Shown piece by piece: positions 43,278 to 52,901 of a stretch of DNA of 64,000 bases. The position numbers were made by a program, and so were the translations under genes. Within the stretch, counting starts at the first letter, position 1. Each line of letters starts with the position of its first letter. The DNA comes from Rhodocyclaceae bacterium UBA5602 (GTDB taxonomy: Bacteria; Pseudomonadota; Gammaproteobacteria; Burkholderiales; Rhodocyclaceae): NCBI GenBank assembly GCA_002424865.1, contig DILC01000044.1:46345-110344 (forward strand), written 5' to 3'. Below the pieces are notes generated by a model. It was not told the origin of the DNA. It was given only the letters and a program-made list of their open reading frames with translations, and searched no databases.

Positions 43278-43309
43278 CCGGTGAAAGTCGGCGCTGGCCA
43301 GACGCCGCG
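43278..43309 (+). repeat. Dispersed repeat copy C (downstream of thiolase gene)
   Basis: CCGGTGAAA followed by GTCGGCGCTGGCCAGACGCC, two mismatches in the core. It lies 6 bp after the thiolase stop and is a direct repeat of copy D, 465 bp further on. Confidence 0.8.
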
Positions 43310-43445
43310 AAGCCTTGATTCCGACCGAAAGAAGTGCAGAGCTGTTTCCCGTCGGCCCTTGGAGGACGGCGGGAAATAACCTGCCGTCCCGCCAATTTAA
43401 CTTGAGCCTGCCACATTTGGATCTGCCACATCGCGCTATTGGCAG

Positions 43446-43735
43446 TTTGCCAATCAGCGCGAAAATCCTGGCTTTTACCTCAGCGAGCCCCGCCGACGCC
43501 ACCTTGCCTTTCTGGCCTGCTTCTCGTGCCCGCCAATCCAGGCTTTTCACTTGACCTGCCAGCACCGCACCAGAACGGGAGCCTGGAATCAACACCTCAA
43601 ACGGGTAGCCCGTGATCTGGGCAGTCATTGGACAACACAGCATTAAACCTGTTTTATCGTTATAGAGCGGGACTAATGACCAGCGCAGGTCGCCAGCCAG
43701 AATATGTTTGATGTCCGTTCGTCCTGTGCAAAATC
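43446..43735 (-). pseudogene. mazF-family toxin pseudogene
   Basis: The frame 43269-43643 (minus) reads MLCCPMTAQITGYPFEVLIP, then AVLAGQVKSLDWRAREAGQK and AEVKARIFALIGK, the C-terminal two thirds of a MazF/PemK endoribonuclease. The missing N-terminal part is present upstream in other frames (a segment reading SGWRPALVISPA, then after about a 2-base deletion LYNDKTGLM), and a further shift disrupts GHQ near 43710. No intact start and no mazE antitoxin are seen. The frame reads past the normal end into junk. It is flanked by direct repeat copies C and D. Confidence 0.75.
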
Positions 43736-43742
43736 AGGAAAT

Positions 43743-43776
43743 CCGGCAAAAAAGTCGGCGCTGGCAAAACGGCGGC
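43743..43776 (+). repeat. Dispersed repeat copy D (upstream of the mazF pseudogene)
   Basis: CCGGCAAAAAA followed by GTCGGCGCTGGCAAAACGGC, two mismatches in the core. Same orientation as copy C. Confidence 0.8.
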
Positions 43777-43841
43777 ACCCCTTTGATAACACAGCAAACA
43801 GGATTAAAACGGCACAGGCGGCCTTTTTTATGTCGGCATGA

Positions 43842-44060
43842 TTACCCTTTGCGCAACAAGGCGAGCGCCTCGCGCACAATGGGCTTTAACTCGGCATCCC
43901 CTTCCGCGGCCACGTGTTGCAACAAAGAAGCGCGCATGCGCGGATCCCATGAATTTTTCAAGTGACGGACAATATCGGCAACCGCTTGTTCATGATCGGG
44001 CATGGCTTCAAAAAAAGCGCCGATCTGGTTGGCCATTTTGATCAAGTTTTCAACATGCAT
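43842..44060 (-). CDS. fdsD: NAD-dependent formate dehydrogenase delta subunit
   Basis: A 72-residue subunit starting MHVENLIKMANQIGAFFEAM, with the conserved HLKNSWDPRMRASLLQHV. It belongs to the FdsD family that stabilises the Fds complex. The ATG at 44060 lies within the fdhD end (19-bp overlap), suggesting coupling. An upstream in-frame start would add unrelated residues. Confidence 0.93.
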   Translation of the reverse strand: MHVENLIKMANQIGAFFEAMPDHEQAVADIVRHLKNSWDPRMRASLLQHVAAEGDAELKPIVREALALLRKG

Positions 44061-44857
44061 TTTGTGCTCCCCAACAAATGATTTCCGGTATAGCGCACAC
44101 ATTGCTGGTCGCGCAAAAAACCCACCAAGGTGACATTCAACCGTTCAGCCAGACGAATTGCAGCCGCCGTTGGCGCCGATACTGCGGCCACCACACCCAC
44201 ACCCATGGCAGCAGATTTTTGCACCATTTCAAAACTTGCGCGGCTGGTAATGAGGATCGCGCCGGACTGCGGATCAAAATCGCTTTTCGCCAGCGCCCCC
44301 AGGGTTTTATCCAGCGCGTTATGGCGGCCAATGTCTTCCCGCACATGGCTGATCTCGCCCGCGCCATTCACCCAGCAGGCGGCATGGGTTGCGCCCGTGG
44401 ATTGTTGCAACACCTGTTGCGCGGGCAATTGGCTCATGCCTGCATACAGCGTTGCGGGGGACATCTGCAGCGGTGAATTCACCGGTGGCAAATCACGCAT
44501 CACTTGCGCCAGGCTCTCCGCACCACACAGCCCGCAACCCGTGCGCCCGGCCAGGCTGCGCCGTCGTTCCTTTAGGCGCAGAAAAGCCTTGCTGGCAACT
44601 TCCAGTTGCAAGGTGACGCCCCCAGCTGATTCTGCGGCTTCAATATCAAACACTTCATTGCGGTGCGCCACGATGCCTTCACTCAAGCTAAAGCCCAGCG
44701 CAAAGTCTGCCAGATCGGCAGGCGTGGCCAGCATCACTGTGTGCGCTATGCCGTTGTACTCAAAAGCGACCGGGACTTCTTCGGCAACGCAATCCACCCG
44801 CTCGCTGGACGTTATGCCTTGCCAACGGGTGACTTTTTTCTCAACGTGAGTGATCAC
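44042..44857 (-). CDS. fdhD: Formate dehydrogenase accessory sulfurtransferase FdhD/FdsC
   Basis: Delivers sulfur from IscS to the Mo/W-bisMGD cofactor so that formate dehydrogenase becomes active. The sulfur-carrying Cys pair is in GRTGCGLCGAESL. Also FALGFSLSEGIV, REDIGRHNALDKTLG and ILITSRASFEMVQK. I propose the GTG at 44857 (271 residues), just after the fdsA stop; the frame is open to 44968 but that part covers fdsA. The start is uncertain because no strong ribosome site is visible. Confidence 0.93.
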   Translation of the reverse strand: MITHVEKKVTRWQGITSSERVDCVAEEVPVAFEYNGIAHTVMLATPADLADFALGFSLSEGIVAHRNEVFDIEAAESAGGVTLQLEVASKAFLRLKERRRSLAGRTGCGLCGAESLAQVMRDLPPVNSPLQMSPATLYAGMSQLPAQQVLQQSTGATHAACWVNGAGEISHVREDIGRHNALDKTLGALAKSDFDPQSGAILITSRASFEMVQKSAAMGVGVVAAVSAPTAAAIRLAERLNVTLVGFLRDQQCVRYTGNHLLGSTKCMLKT

Positions 44858-44876
44858 AACAAGCTGATGACCCGGT

Positions 44877-47837
44877 TCATGACGACAGGCTGGCTTCTTT
44901 CGCCTGCGGGAGCAAACGCTCTTGCTCGGCGGTAAATTGCGCAAAATCCTTTTGCCAACCGGAGGCATTGGCCGTTTGCGCCACGCGCACCAACTGCACG
45001 GCCGTCACCTTGTATTCCGGGCAATTCGTCGCCCAGTCGGAGTTATCCGTGGTAATCACATTGGCACCGGATTCCGGGAAGTGGAAGGTAGTGTACACCA
45101 CGCCAGGCTGCACGCGTTCGGTCAATTTGGCGCGCAGCACGGTCTGCCCGGCGCGCGATTCAACGCCGACCCATTCGCCGTCTTTGATGCCACGCTCCTC
45201 TGCGTCATGCGGATGCACTTCCAGCACATCTTCCGCATAAAACTCGGTGTTGGCGGTACGGCGTGTTTGCGCGCCGACGTTGTATTGCGACAAGATGCGC
45301 CCGGTGGTGAGCAGCAACGGGAAGCGGCGCGTCACTTTTTCGTCCGTCGGCACGTATTGGGTGATCAAAAACCGCCCCTTGCCACGCACAAAGGTATCAA
45401 TATGCATGGTCGGCGTGCCACCTGGCGCGGCCTCGTTGCATGGCCATTGCAGGCTGCCCAGGCGATCGAGCTTGTCGTAGCTCACGCCGGAAAATGTGGG
45501 CGTCAGGCGCGCGATCTCGTCCATGATCTGCGAAGGATGCGTGTAGTGCATCTTGTAGCCCATCGCGTTGGCCAGTGCCATCGTCGCTTCCCAGTCGCCC
45601 TTGCCGGACAGGGGGGGCATGACTTGCCGCACGCGCGAAATACGCCGCTCGGCATTGGTGAAGGTGCCGTCTTTTTCAAGGAAAGACGAGCCCGGCAAAA
45701 AGACATGCGCAAACTTGGCGGTCTCATTCAGGAACAAGTCCTGCACCACGATGCACTCCATGGCCAGCAACGCGGCGGTCACGTGTTGCGTGTTGGGGTC
45801 GGACTGGGCAATGTCCTCGCCCTGGCAATACAGCCCTTTGAAGCTGCCATCCAGCGCCGCTTCAAACATGTTCGGGATACGCAAACCCGGTTCAGGTTGA
45901 ATCGCCACGCCCCAATGGCTTTCAAACAAGGTCCGCGTAATGGTGTCGGACACATGCCGATAACCCGGCAGTTCATGCGGGAAAGAACCCATATCGCACG
46001 AACCCTGCACATTATTCTGCCCGCGCAGCGGATTCACCCCCACGCCTTCGCGCCCCACGTTGCCTGTCGCCATGGCCAGATTGGCAATCGCAATCACCGC
46101 AGTTGAGCCTTGCGAATGTTCGGTCACGCCCAGCCCGTAATAAATGGCGCCATTCCTGGCTGCCGCATAAAGCCTGGCCGCAGCGCGCACATCCGCCGCT
46201 GGCACGCCAGAGTCGGCTTCCAGCGCTTCGGGTGCGTTGGCTGGCCGCGCGACAAACTCGCGCCACTGATCAAACGCCTTGGGCTCGCACCGTGCGGCGA
46301 CAAAAGCCTCATCCACCAGGCCTTCGGTGACGATCACGTGCGCCAGGGCAGAGAGCACGGCCACATTGGTGCCCGGGCGCAATTTGAGATGGTGCGCGGC
46401 TTTGATGTGCGGCGAGCTCACCAGGTCGGTCGCCCGCGGGTCGATCACGATCAACTTTGCGCCCTCACGGATGCGCCGCTTCATGCGCGAGGCAAACACC
46501 GGATGCCCATCACTCGGGTTCGCACCGATCACCATGATGACATCGGCTTTGTCAACGGATTTGAATGTTTGCGTTCCCGCCGATTCACCCAGCGTTTGCT
46601 TCAAGCCATAGCCAGTAGGCGAATGGCATACGCGCGCGCAGGTATCCACATTATTGTTGCCAAACGCGGCACGCACCATTTTTTGCACGAGGTAATCTTC
46701 CTCGTTGGTGCAGCGGGATGAAACCAGCCCGCCAATAGAATTTTGGCCATACTGTTGCTGAATGCGGCGGAACTCGGACGCGGCGTAATTGACCGCCTCA
46801 TCCCACGACACTTCACGCCAGGGGTCGGTGATTTTCGTGCGTATCATCGGTTGGGTGATGCGATCCGGGTGGCTGGCGTAACCCCAGGCAAAACGGCCTT
46901 TCACGCAGGCGTGGCCTTCGTTCGCACCGCCATCTTTCCACGGCACCATGCGCACCACCTCATTGCCTTGCATTTCCGCCTTGAAGCCGCAGCCCACGCC
47001 GCAATAAGCGCACGTCGTCACCACGGCATGCTCGGCCTGGCCTTTTTCGATGATGGTTTTTTCGGTCAAAGTTGCGGTCGGACAAGCATTCACGCACGCC
47101 CCGCACGAAACACACTCGGATTCCATAAACGGCTGGTCCTGCCCGGCAGAGACACGGGACTCAAATCCGCGGCCGGAAATCGTCAGCGCAAACGTGCCTT
47201 GCTGTTCTTCACACGCACGCACACAGCGGTTGCACACGATGCACTTGGACGGGTCATACGTGAAGTAAGGATTGGATTCGTCCTTCTGGCCTGCCAGGTG
47301 TGTCTTGCCAATGACACCCGCATTGCCGCCTGCAGCCGCCTTTACCTCCCCGATGCCATAACGCACGTCGCGCAGACCCACCACGCCGGCCATGGTCTGC
47401 AGCTCGCAGTTGCCGTTCGCGCTGCACGTCAGGCAATCCAGCGGATGGTCGGAAATGTAAAGCTCCATCACATTGCGCCGCAAATCGGCCAGCTTGGGTG
47501 ATTGCGTGCGTACCGCCATGCCATTTTCTGCTGGAGTCGTGCAAGATGCAGGAAAACCGCGACGACCCTCCACTTCCACCAGGCACAGGCGACAGGAGCC
47601 AAAGGGTTCCAGGGAGTCGGTCGCGCACAGTTTGGGCACCATCACGCCCGCTTCTACCGCCGCGCGCATCAGGGATGTGCCGGCGGGTACGGTGATTTCA
47701 CGGCCATCAATCGTCAGCGTAACCTGGGTTGCGCCATTTTCTGAGCCGTGCGCCGCAGGCGTGCCGTAATCAAGGTCGCGCAACGAGGTAATGCTCAATC
47801 CTTTAATCGGGGCATGGCTATTCATCGGGGCGTTCAT
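44877..47837 (-). CDS. fdsA: NAD-dependent formate dehydrogenase alpha subunit (bisMGD, Fe-S)
   Basis: The catalytic subunit, 986 residues. The N-terminal NuoG-like 2Fe-2S domain is followed by HPLDCLTCSANGNCELQ, CIVCNRCVRACEEQQG and CVSCGACVNACPTATL, and then the CAYCGVGCGF 4Fe-4S motif that begins the bisMGD domain. The metal ligand is a Cys (TGC, not selenocysteine) in CARVCHSPTGYGLKQTLGES. The C-terminal dinucleotide-binding domain includes LTTGRILSQYNVGAQTRRT. It oxidises formate to CO2 and passes electrons to FdsB. The start overlaps the fdsB stop by 4 bases. Confidence 0.97.
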   Translation of the reverse strand: MNAPMNSHAPIKGLSITSLRDLDYGTPAAHGSENGATQVTLTIDGREITVPAGTSLMRAAVEAGVMVPKLCATDSLEPFGSCRLCLVEVEGRRGFPASCTTPAENGMAVRTQSPKLADLRRNVMELYISDHPLDCLTCSANGNCELQTMAGVVGLRDVRYGIGEVKAAAGGNAGVIGKTHLAGQKDESNPYFTYDPSKCIVCNRCVRACEEQQGTFALTISGRGFESRVSAGQDQPFMESECVSCGACVNACPTATLTEKTIIEKGQAEHAVVTTCAYCGVGCGFKAEMQGNEVVRMVPWKDGGANEGHACVKGRFAWGYASHPDRITQPMIRTKITDPWREVSWDEAVNYAASEFRRIQQQYGQNSIGGLVSSRCTNEEDYLVQKMVRAAFGNNNVDTCARVCHSPTGYGLKQTLGESAGTQTFKSVDKADVIMVIGANPSDGHPVFASRMKRRIREGAKLIVIDPRATDLVSSPHIKAAHHLKLRPGTNVAVLSALAHVIVTEGLVDEAFVAARCEPKAFDQWREFVARPANAPEALEADSGVPAADVRAAARLYAAARNGAIYYGLGVTEHSQGSTAVIAIANLAMATGNVGREGVGVNPLRGQNNVQGSCDMGSFPHELPGYRHVSDTITRTLFESHWGVAIQPEPGLRIPNMFEAALDGSFKGLYCQGEDIAQSDPNTQHVTAALLAMECIVVQDLFLNETAKFAHVFLPGSSFLEKDGTFTNAERRISRVRQVMPPLSGKGDWEATMALANAMGYKMHYTHPSQIMDEIARLTPTFSGVSYDKLDRLGSLQWPCNEAAPGGTPTMHIDTFVRGKGRFLITQYVPTDEKVTRRFPLLLTTGRILSQYNVGAQTRRTANTEFYAEDVLEVHPHDAEERGIKDGEWVGVESRAGQTVLRAKLTERVQPGVVYTTFHFPESGANVITTDNSDWATNCPEYKVTAVQLVRVAQTANASGWQKDFAQFTAEQERLLPQAKEASLSS

Positions 47838-49369
47838 AGTGGCCTCCTGCCGAAGTCTTCAGGGAAATGGTTCAGTGCCGAGAGCACCGGGTAAGGCGTC
47901 ATGCTGCCCATCGCGCACAATGAACCATGTTGCATGGTGTCGCACAGCTCGCGCAGCAACGCGGTTTGCCCGGGGTTGCCCGCCGCCAGCCGGTCAATCA
48001 CCTCCACGCCACGGGTCGAACCAATGCGGCATGGCGTGCATTTGCCGCAGGACTCAATAGCGCAAAATGCCATCGCGTAACGGGCTTGTTTCATCATATC
48101 CACAGTATCGTCAAAGGCGACGATACCGCCATGCCCGAGCACTGCGCCCACGGCGGCAAAGGCTTCATAATCGAGCACCGTATCGAACTGCGATTCCGGC
48201 ACATAAGCGCCCAAGGGACCGCCCACTTGCACCGCGCGCAACGGGCGGCCGCTTAAACTGCCGCCGCCAAAATCGTACAGCAACTCGCGCAAGGTGAGGC
48301 CAAAAGGCACTTCGACCAGGCCACCGTATTTGATATTGCCGGCCAGCTGAAAAGGCAAGGTGCCGCGCGAACGGCCGCAGCCAAACGCCTGATAAGCCGC
48401 CGCGCCATTGGCCAGGATGTCCGGCACGCTGCCGAGCGTGATGACGTTGTTAATCACCGTGGGCTGCCCGAACAATCCAGAGAGCGCGGGCAGTGGCGGC
48501 TTGGCGCGCACAATGCCGCGCCGCCCTTCCAGGCTTTCCAGCAAGGCGGTTTCTTCACCGCACACATAAGCGCCCGCAGCTTTGCGTACTTGCAAATAAA
48601 ACGACTTGCCAGAACCCAGCAAATCCCCGCCCAGCCAGCCCTCTGCTGTGGCGCGTTCAACAGCGGCATTGAGCGTGGCAATGGCATGCGGATATTCTGA
48701 GCGCACGTAAATGTAACCCTGCGTTGCGCCCACCGCGACACCGGCAATCGCCATGCCTTCGATCAAGCCAAACGGGTCGCCTTCCATTTGCATGCGATCG
48801 GAAAACGTGCCGGAGTCGCCCTCATCGGCATTGCACACAATATATTTTTGCTCGCCTGCGGCATGCAGCACGGTGTTCCATTTGATGCCCGTAGGGAAAG
48901 CCGCACCGCCACGGCCGCGCAAACCGGAGTCGGTGACTTCCTTGACGATTTCAAGCGGCGTGAGCGTTAATGCCCGGCGCAACCCGCGCGTGCCGCCATG
49001 CGCCAGATAATCTGCCACCGAGAGCGGATCGGTCACGCCCACGCGCTTGAGGCTGATGCGCTGCTGCCGTTGCAGATAAGGGATCTCATCGACTTTGCCC
49101 AAACACAAGGGATGCGCCTCGCCTGCCAGTACATTGGCATCGAGGAGCGATGCCACATCTTCAGCCGCTACCGGGCCATAAGCCACGCGCCCGGCAGGTG
49201 TCGCCACTTCGATCATAGGCTCCAGCCAAAACAAGCCACGCGAACCGTTACGCACGAGGGTGACATCCAGTTGCCGCTGGGCTATCGTGCTGGCAAAGCT
49301 GGCGGCAACCGCCTCGGCGCCCAAGGCCTGCGCGGTTGAATCACAGGGGATATAAATGGTCGTGGTCAT
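47834..49369 (-). CDS. fdsB: NAD-dependent formate dehydrogenase beta subunit (NADH/FMN)
   Basis: 511 residues, a NuoF paralogue with an extra N-terminal thioredoxin-like domain (residues 1-120). Motifs are GLRGRGGAAFPTGIKWNTVL, CNADEGDSGTFSDRMQMEGD, YVCGEETALLESLEGRRG and the 4Fe-4S CGKCTPCRIGSTRG. It reduces NAD+ with electrons from FdsA. It overlaps fdsG and fdsA by 4 bases each. Confidence 0.97.
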   Translation of the reverse strand: MTTTIYIPCDSTAQALGAEAVAASFASTIAQRQLDVTLVRNGSRGLFWLEPMIEVATPAGRVAYGPVAAEDVASLLDANVLAGEAHPLCLGKVDEIPYLQRQQRISLKRVGVTDPLSVADYLAHGGTRGLRRALTLTPLEIVKEVTDSGLRGRGGAAFPTGIKWNTVLHAAGEQKYIVCNADEGDSGTFSDRMQMEGDPFGLIEGMAIAGVAVGATQGYIYVRSEYPHAIATLNAAVERATAEGWLGGDLLGSGKSFYLQVRKAAGAYVCGEETALLESLEGRRGIVRAKPPLPALSGLFGQPTVINNVITLGSVPDILANGAAAYQAFGCGRSRGTLPFQLAGNIKYGGLVEVPFGLTLRELLYDFGGGSLSGRPLRAVQVGGPLGAYVPESQFDTVLDYEAFAAVGAVLGHGGIVAFDDTVDMMKQARYAMAFCAIESCGKCTPCRIGSTRGVEVIDRLAAGNPGQTALLRELCDTMQHGSLCAMGSMTPYPVLSALNHFPEDFGRRPL

Positions 49370-49842
49370 GGTTTTCTTCTTAATTCAGCCAGCACTTGAT
49401 CAAATTTTTCAGGTGTCATGCGCGCATGCAAAGCAGTTTCATCAATCTGAATGTTGGGTCCGACAGCACAGTGGCCCAGGCAATACACAGGTTCCAGGGT
49501 GACCGCGCCATCTTCGCTCATCGCATGAAAATCGCAAGCCAGCTTTGCCTTGACGTGCTGTGCGAGCGCATCACTGCCCACCGACTGGCAAGCCTCGGCC
49601 TGGCAAACGCGCAGCACATGGCGGCCCGGCGGCGACTGGCGAAAATAATGGTAATAGGTGATGACCCCATGCACCTCGGCGCGCGACAGGTTCAAGGCGC
49701 GGGCGATCAATGGCACGGCTGCTGGCGGAATAAAGCCAAGCGCGTCTTGAATATCATGCAGTATCGGCAATAAAGCGCCAGGCAAGGACTGCTTGGCTGC
49801 CAGGATCTGTTCAACGGCAAGAATGTGGTTAGGATTTTCCAT
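49366..49842 (-). CDS. fdsG: NAD-dependent formate dehydrogenase gamma subunit (2Fe-2S)
   Basis: 158 residues, a NuoE paralogue. The 2Fe-2S ligands lie in CQAEACQSVG and CLGHCAVGPNI. The N-terminal helical part contains ILHDIQDALGFIPPAAVPLI. It is the first gene of the fdsGBA-fdhD-fdsD operon; no fdsR regulator or other gene is linked in this window. Confidence 0.96.
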   Translation of the reverse strand: MENPNHILAVEQILAAKQSLPGALLPILHDIQDALGFIPPAAVPLIARALNLSRAEVHGVITYYHYFRQSPPGRHVLRVCQAEACQSVGSDALAQHVKAKLACDFHAMSEDGAVTLEPVYCLGHCAVGPNIQIDETALHARMTPEKFDQVLAELRRKP

Positions 49843-50424
49843 TGTGATGTCAGCTGGATTAAAAATAATATGGGTGAATAGTCACGCCAAAATAAGCAAT
49901 AGTTTGATTATATGAGTGAAGTCCAGCACACGGGCACGCACATAGTTCAAGATTGCGGAAAACAGGGTGATCAGCGCGAGGCAGTGCTGCAACCTTATCA
50001 GAAAATATCAAGGATAAAGATGACAAGCAGCCGTAATCCAGGGGCAATCGCATGAATTTTATGCCAAGCCGGGCAAATGCTCGCGATGCTGATTGGGGTA
50101 GCGGCAGTAAATCGTCGTGCCCTGGTGCTCCCTTTTAGCTCCCTTTCGTTTGCTGTGGCCCAGGCGAATGAGGTTCAGGATGATGTATTTTAAAATGGCG
50201 GAATTATGGGCGCGCGCCCCATAAGCACGCATCTGGCCGTCGGCGCAAGCGACAACGGGCTCATGGCATAACTTGCGGCAGGTTCACCGGCGAGGGATAA
50301 TGCACGATTCGCAGAATTGCCTCCCTTGCAAAAAGGGTAGCGTCAGAAAAACCGGATAAGCAGCCGGATAAGATTTTCAGATCACAGAGGCAGTGAATAA
50401 TAGATTCAAGGAGATAGAAAAAAT
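49843..50424. other. Intergenic region between fdsG and trpG
   Basis: This 582-bp region separates the divergent fds and trp operons. It holds an unrecognised 57-codon frame (50059-50232, minus), a weak repeat-like match (50239-50258) and two direct copies of ccggataag (50352-50360, 50364-50372). A TATAAT hexamer near 49913 faces fds on the minus strand, but I see no good -35. No trpE is present. Confidence 0.5.
50059..50232 (-). CDS. Unrecognised 57-residue open frame
   Basis: The frame begins MRAYGARAHNSAILKYIILN, is basic in the middle (GHSKRKGAKREH) and ends RYPNQHREHLPGLA. It stays open upstream without a start to about 50290 (reading HEPVVACADGQ). The codon pattern is gene-like, but there is no clear ribosome site. 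It could be a small gene or the tail of a degraded one. I do not recognise a family. Confidence 0.35.
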   Translation of the reverse strand: MRAYGARAHNSAILKYIILNLIRLGHSKRKGAKREHQGTTIYCRYPNQHREHLPGLA

Positions 50425-50997
50425 ATGCTGCTGATGATCGACAACTACGACAGCTTCACCTACAACATCGTCCAATACCTGGGCGAGCTGGGTGAAGAGG
50501 TGAAGGTCGTGCGGAATGATGAAATATCGCTAGACGAGATTGCTGCGCTGAACCCCGAACGCATTGTGATCTCGCCGGGGCCTTGCTCGCCGACTGAAGC
50601 CGGCATTTCAGTGGCGGCGATTAAAGCTTTCGCGGGCAAGATTCCGCTCTTGGGGGTGTGCCTGGGACACCAAAGCATAGGCGTCGCCTTTGGGGGTGAG
50701 ATTGTGCGGGCGAAAGAATTGATGCATGGCAAAACATCGCCCGTGCATCACCTTGGCCAAGGCGTGTTTCGCGGCTTGCCCAACCCGCTCACCGTCACGC
50801 GTTATCACTCGCTCGCCATCCGCCGCGACACCCTGCCGGATTGTCTGGAAGTGACCGCCTGGACGGATGACGGTGAAATCATGGGTGTGCGCCATCGTAC
50901 TTTAGCTGTGGAAGGCGTGCAGTTCCACCCCGAATCCATTTTGACCGAATGCGGCCACGATTTGCTGCGCAACTTCTTACAGGCGAGCCCAACATGA
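50425..50997 (+). CDS. trpG: Anthranilate synthase glutamine amidotransferase component
   Basis: Supplies ammonia for anthranilate synthesis (PabA/TrpG type), 190 residues. It starts [20 protein letters not shown]. The nucleophile is in [16 protein letters not shown], with His/Glu in [18 protein letters not shown] lies 11 bases before the ATG. It normally partners TrpE, which is not in the window, and may also serve PabB. Its stop overlaps trpD (ATGA). Confidence 0.96.
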   Translation: MLLMIDNYDSFTYNIVQYLGELGEEVKVVRNDEISLDEIAALNPERIVISPGPCSPTEAGISVAAIKAFAGKIPLLGVCLGHQSIGVAFGGEIVRAKELMHGKTSPVHHLGQGVFRGLPNPLTVTRYHSLAIRRDTLPDCLEVTAWTDDGEIMGVRHRTLAVEGVQFHPESILTECGHDLLRNFLQASPT

Positions 50998-52019
50998 TTA
51001 CCCCCCAGGAAGCGCTGCAACGCATCATTGATCACCGCGAGATTTTTCACGATGAAATGCTGCATTTGATGCGCCAGATCATGCGCGGTGAAATTTCCCC
51101 CGTGATGGTGGCTGCCTTGCTCTCTGGCCTGCGCGTGAAAAAAGAAACCATAGACGAAATTTCCGCCGCCGCGCAGGTGATGCGTGAGATGGCAACGCAT
51201 GTCGATACGCCGCATAACCCGCATTTTGTGGACATCGTCGGCACGGGCGGCGACAGTTCGCACACCTTCAACATTTCCACCGCCGCCATGTTTGTGGCCG
51301 CCGCCGCCGGTGCAACGGTGGCCAAGCATGGCAACCGCAGCGTGTCGTCCAAGTCCGGCTCGGCCGACGTTCTGGAAGCGCTGGGGGCAAAAATCGACCT
51401 CACCCCGCCACAGGTTGCCACGTGCATCGAGGCCACCGGCTGTGGTTTCATGTTTGCGCCGAATCATCATCCGGCGATGAAAAATGTCGCCGCCGTGCGC
51501 CGCGAAATGGGCGTGCGCACCTTGTTCAACATCCTGGGGCCGCTCACCAACCCGGCCAACTCGCCCAACACCTTGATGGGTGTGTTTCATCCCGATCTGG
51601 TCGGCATCCAGGTGCGCGTCATGCAACGCCTGGGCGCGGACCACGTGATGGTGGTATGGGGCAAGGATGGCATGGATGAAATATCACTCGGCGCCGCCAC
51701 CATGGTGGGCGAGTTGATCAACGGCGAGATTCTTGAGTATGAAATTCATCCGGAAGATTTTGGCCTCGACATGATCTCCAACCGCAGCCTGAGAGTAATA
51801 GACGCTACCGAATCCAAAACCATGCTGCTCGGCGCCCTGGAAAACAAACCCGGCGCTGCGCGCGACATTGTGGCGCTCAACGCAGGCGCTGCCTTGTACA
51901 CCGCCAACGTAGCGGGCTCGATTGCCGACGGCATCCAGCGTGCACGCGAGGCCATGGCTTCGGGCGCTGCGCGCGACAAGCTCAATGCCTTTGTTGCCTT
52001 CACCCAAAAATTTGCTTAA
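50994..52019 (+). CDS. trpD: Anthranilate phosphoribosyltransferase
   Basis: Transfers phosphoribose from PRPP to anthranilate. From 50994 ([20 protein letters not shown]) it is 341 residues. Motifs are [20 protein letters not shown] (PRPP and anthranilate sites), [20 protein letters not shown] and [16 protein letters not shown]. The start overlaps the trpG stop, so the two are translationally coupled. Confidence 0.97.
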   Translation: MITPQEALQRIIDHREIFHDEMLHLMRQIMRGEISPVMVAALLSGLRVKKETIDEISAAAQVMREMATHVDTPHNPHFVDIVGTGGDSSHTFNISTAAMFVAAAAGATVAKHGNRSVSSKSGSADVLEALGAKIDLTPPQVATCIEATGCGFMFAPNHHPAMKNVAAVRREMGVRTLFNILGPLTNPANSPNTLMGVFHPDLVGIQVRVMQRLGADHVMVVWGKDGMDEISLGAATMVGELINGEILEYEIHPEDFGLDMISNRSLRVIDATESKTMLLGALENKPGAARDIVALNAGAALYTANVAGSIADGIQRAREAMASGAARDKLNAFVAFTQKFA

Positions 52020-52049
52020 GTCTTGAATCAATAGCCGCCCCAAAATCCA

Positions 52050-52901
52050 ATGTCTGACATCCTCAATAAAATCCTCGCCATTAAGCGCGAAGAAGTCGCA
52101 GCGGCCTTGGCCGCCAAACCTTCGGATGAAATCCGCCATGAAGCCGAAGCACAAGCGCCTGCGCGCGATTTTGTGGGTGCGATACGGCGCAAGATCAGCA
52201 GAAAAGCCGACGCTGGTGAAACAACGGCGCCAAATACCGGGAACCTCGCTGAGAACGCGATAAACCACCTCGCCATCATCGCGGAAATCAAAAAAGCCAG
52301 CCCGTCCAAAGGCGTGATTCGCGAGAACTTCCAGCCTGCCGAGATCGCCGCAGACTACGCGCGGCATGGCGCGGCTTGTCTTTCAGTGCTGACTGACCGC
52401 CCGTTTTTCCAAGGCTCGCCGGACTATCTGCGCCAGGCGCGCAATGCCTGTACCCTGCCCGTGTTGCGCAAGGATTTTCTGGTCGATCCGTACCAGGTCT
52501 ATGAAGCCCGCGCCATGGGCGCTGATGCGATCCTGCTGATTGTGGCAGCGCTATCCCTTGCCCAAATGCAGGAAATGGAAGCCATTGCAGACGCGCTAGG
52601 CATGGCCGTGCTGGTCGAATGCCATGACGCGGCTGAATTGGACATTGCCTTGCGGCTCAAAACGCCCTTGATCGGCATCAACAACCGCAACTTGCGCACG
52701 TTTGAAGTGGATCTTGAAACCACCCTCTCGCAACGCCAGCGCATTCCGGCGGGCCGCATCCTGGTGGCCGAATCCGGCATCTTGACGCCGCACGATGTGG
52801 CTCGGCTCTATGACGGCGGCGTGCGCGCGTTCCTGGTTGGCGAAGCCTTCATGCGCGCGCCATCCCCGGGGGCGGAGCTGGCGCGCTTGTTTGCCGCATA
52901 A
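52050..52901 (+). CDS. trpC: Indole-3-glycerol phosphate synthase (with internal insertion)
   Basis: Closes the indole ring in tryptophan synthesis. 283 residues, against about 260 for relatives. The beta/alpha barrel motifs [55 protein letters not shown] and [12 protein letters not shown] are intact. Between [10 protein letters not shown] and [13 protein letters not shown] there are about 20 extra residues ([20 protein letters not shown] is part). The KADAGETTA part is encoded by a degenerate copy of the dispersed repeat. The active-site residues lie outside the insert, so the enzyme is probably active. Confidence 0.96.
   Translation: MSDILNKILAIKREEVAAALAAKPSDEIRHEAEAQAPARDFVGAIRRKISRKADAGETTAPNTGNLAENAINHLAIIAEIKKASPSKGVIRENFQPAEIAADYARHGAACLSVLTDRPFFQGSPDYLRQARNACTLPVLRKDFLVDPYQVYEARAMGADAILLIVAALSLAQMQEMEAIADALGMAVLVECHDAAELDIALRLKTPLIGINNRNLRTFEVDLETTLSQRQRIPAGRILVAESGILTPHDVARLYDGGVRAFLVGEAFMRAPSPGAELARLFAA
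52201..52231 (+). repeat. Dispersed repeat, degenerate copy I (inside trpC)
   Basis: GAAAAGCCGACGCTGGTGAA followed by ACAACGGCGCC matches the consensus with scattered changes and a 2-base gap. It is read in frame as [10 protein letters not shown]. Confidence 0.55.

Noticed and set aside
45268..45295. Repeat-like AACGTCGGCGCGCAAACACG in fdsA
   Set aside because: It encodes the conserved NVGAQTRR of formate dehydrogenases; a chance match.
46600..46660. Possible selenocysteine in formate dehydrogenase alpha
   Set aside because: The catalytic position is an ordinary TGC Cys codon; there is no in-frame TGA.
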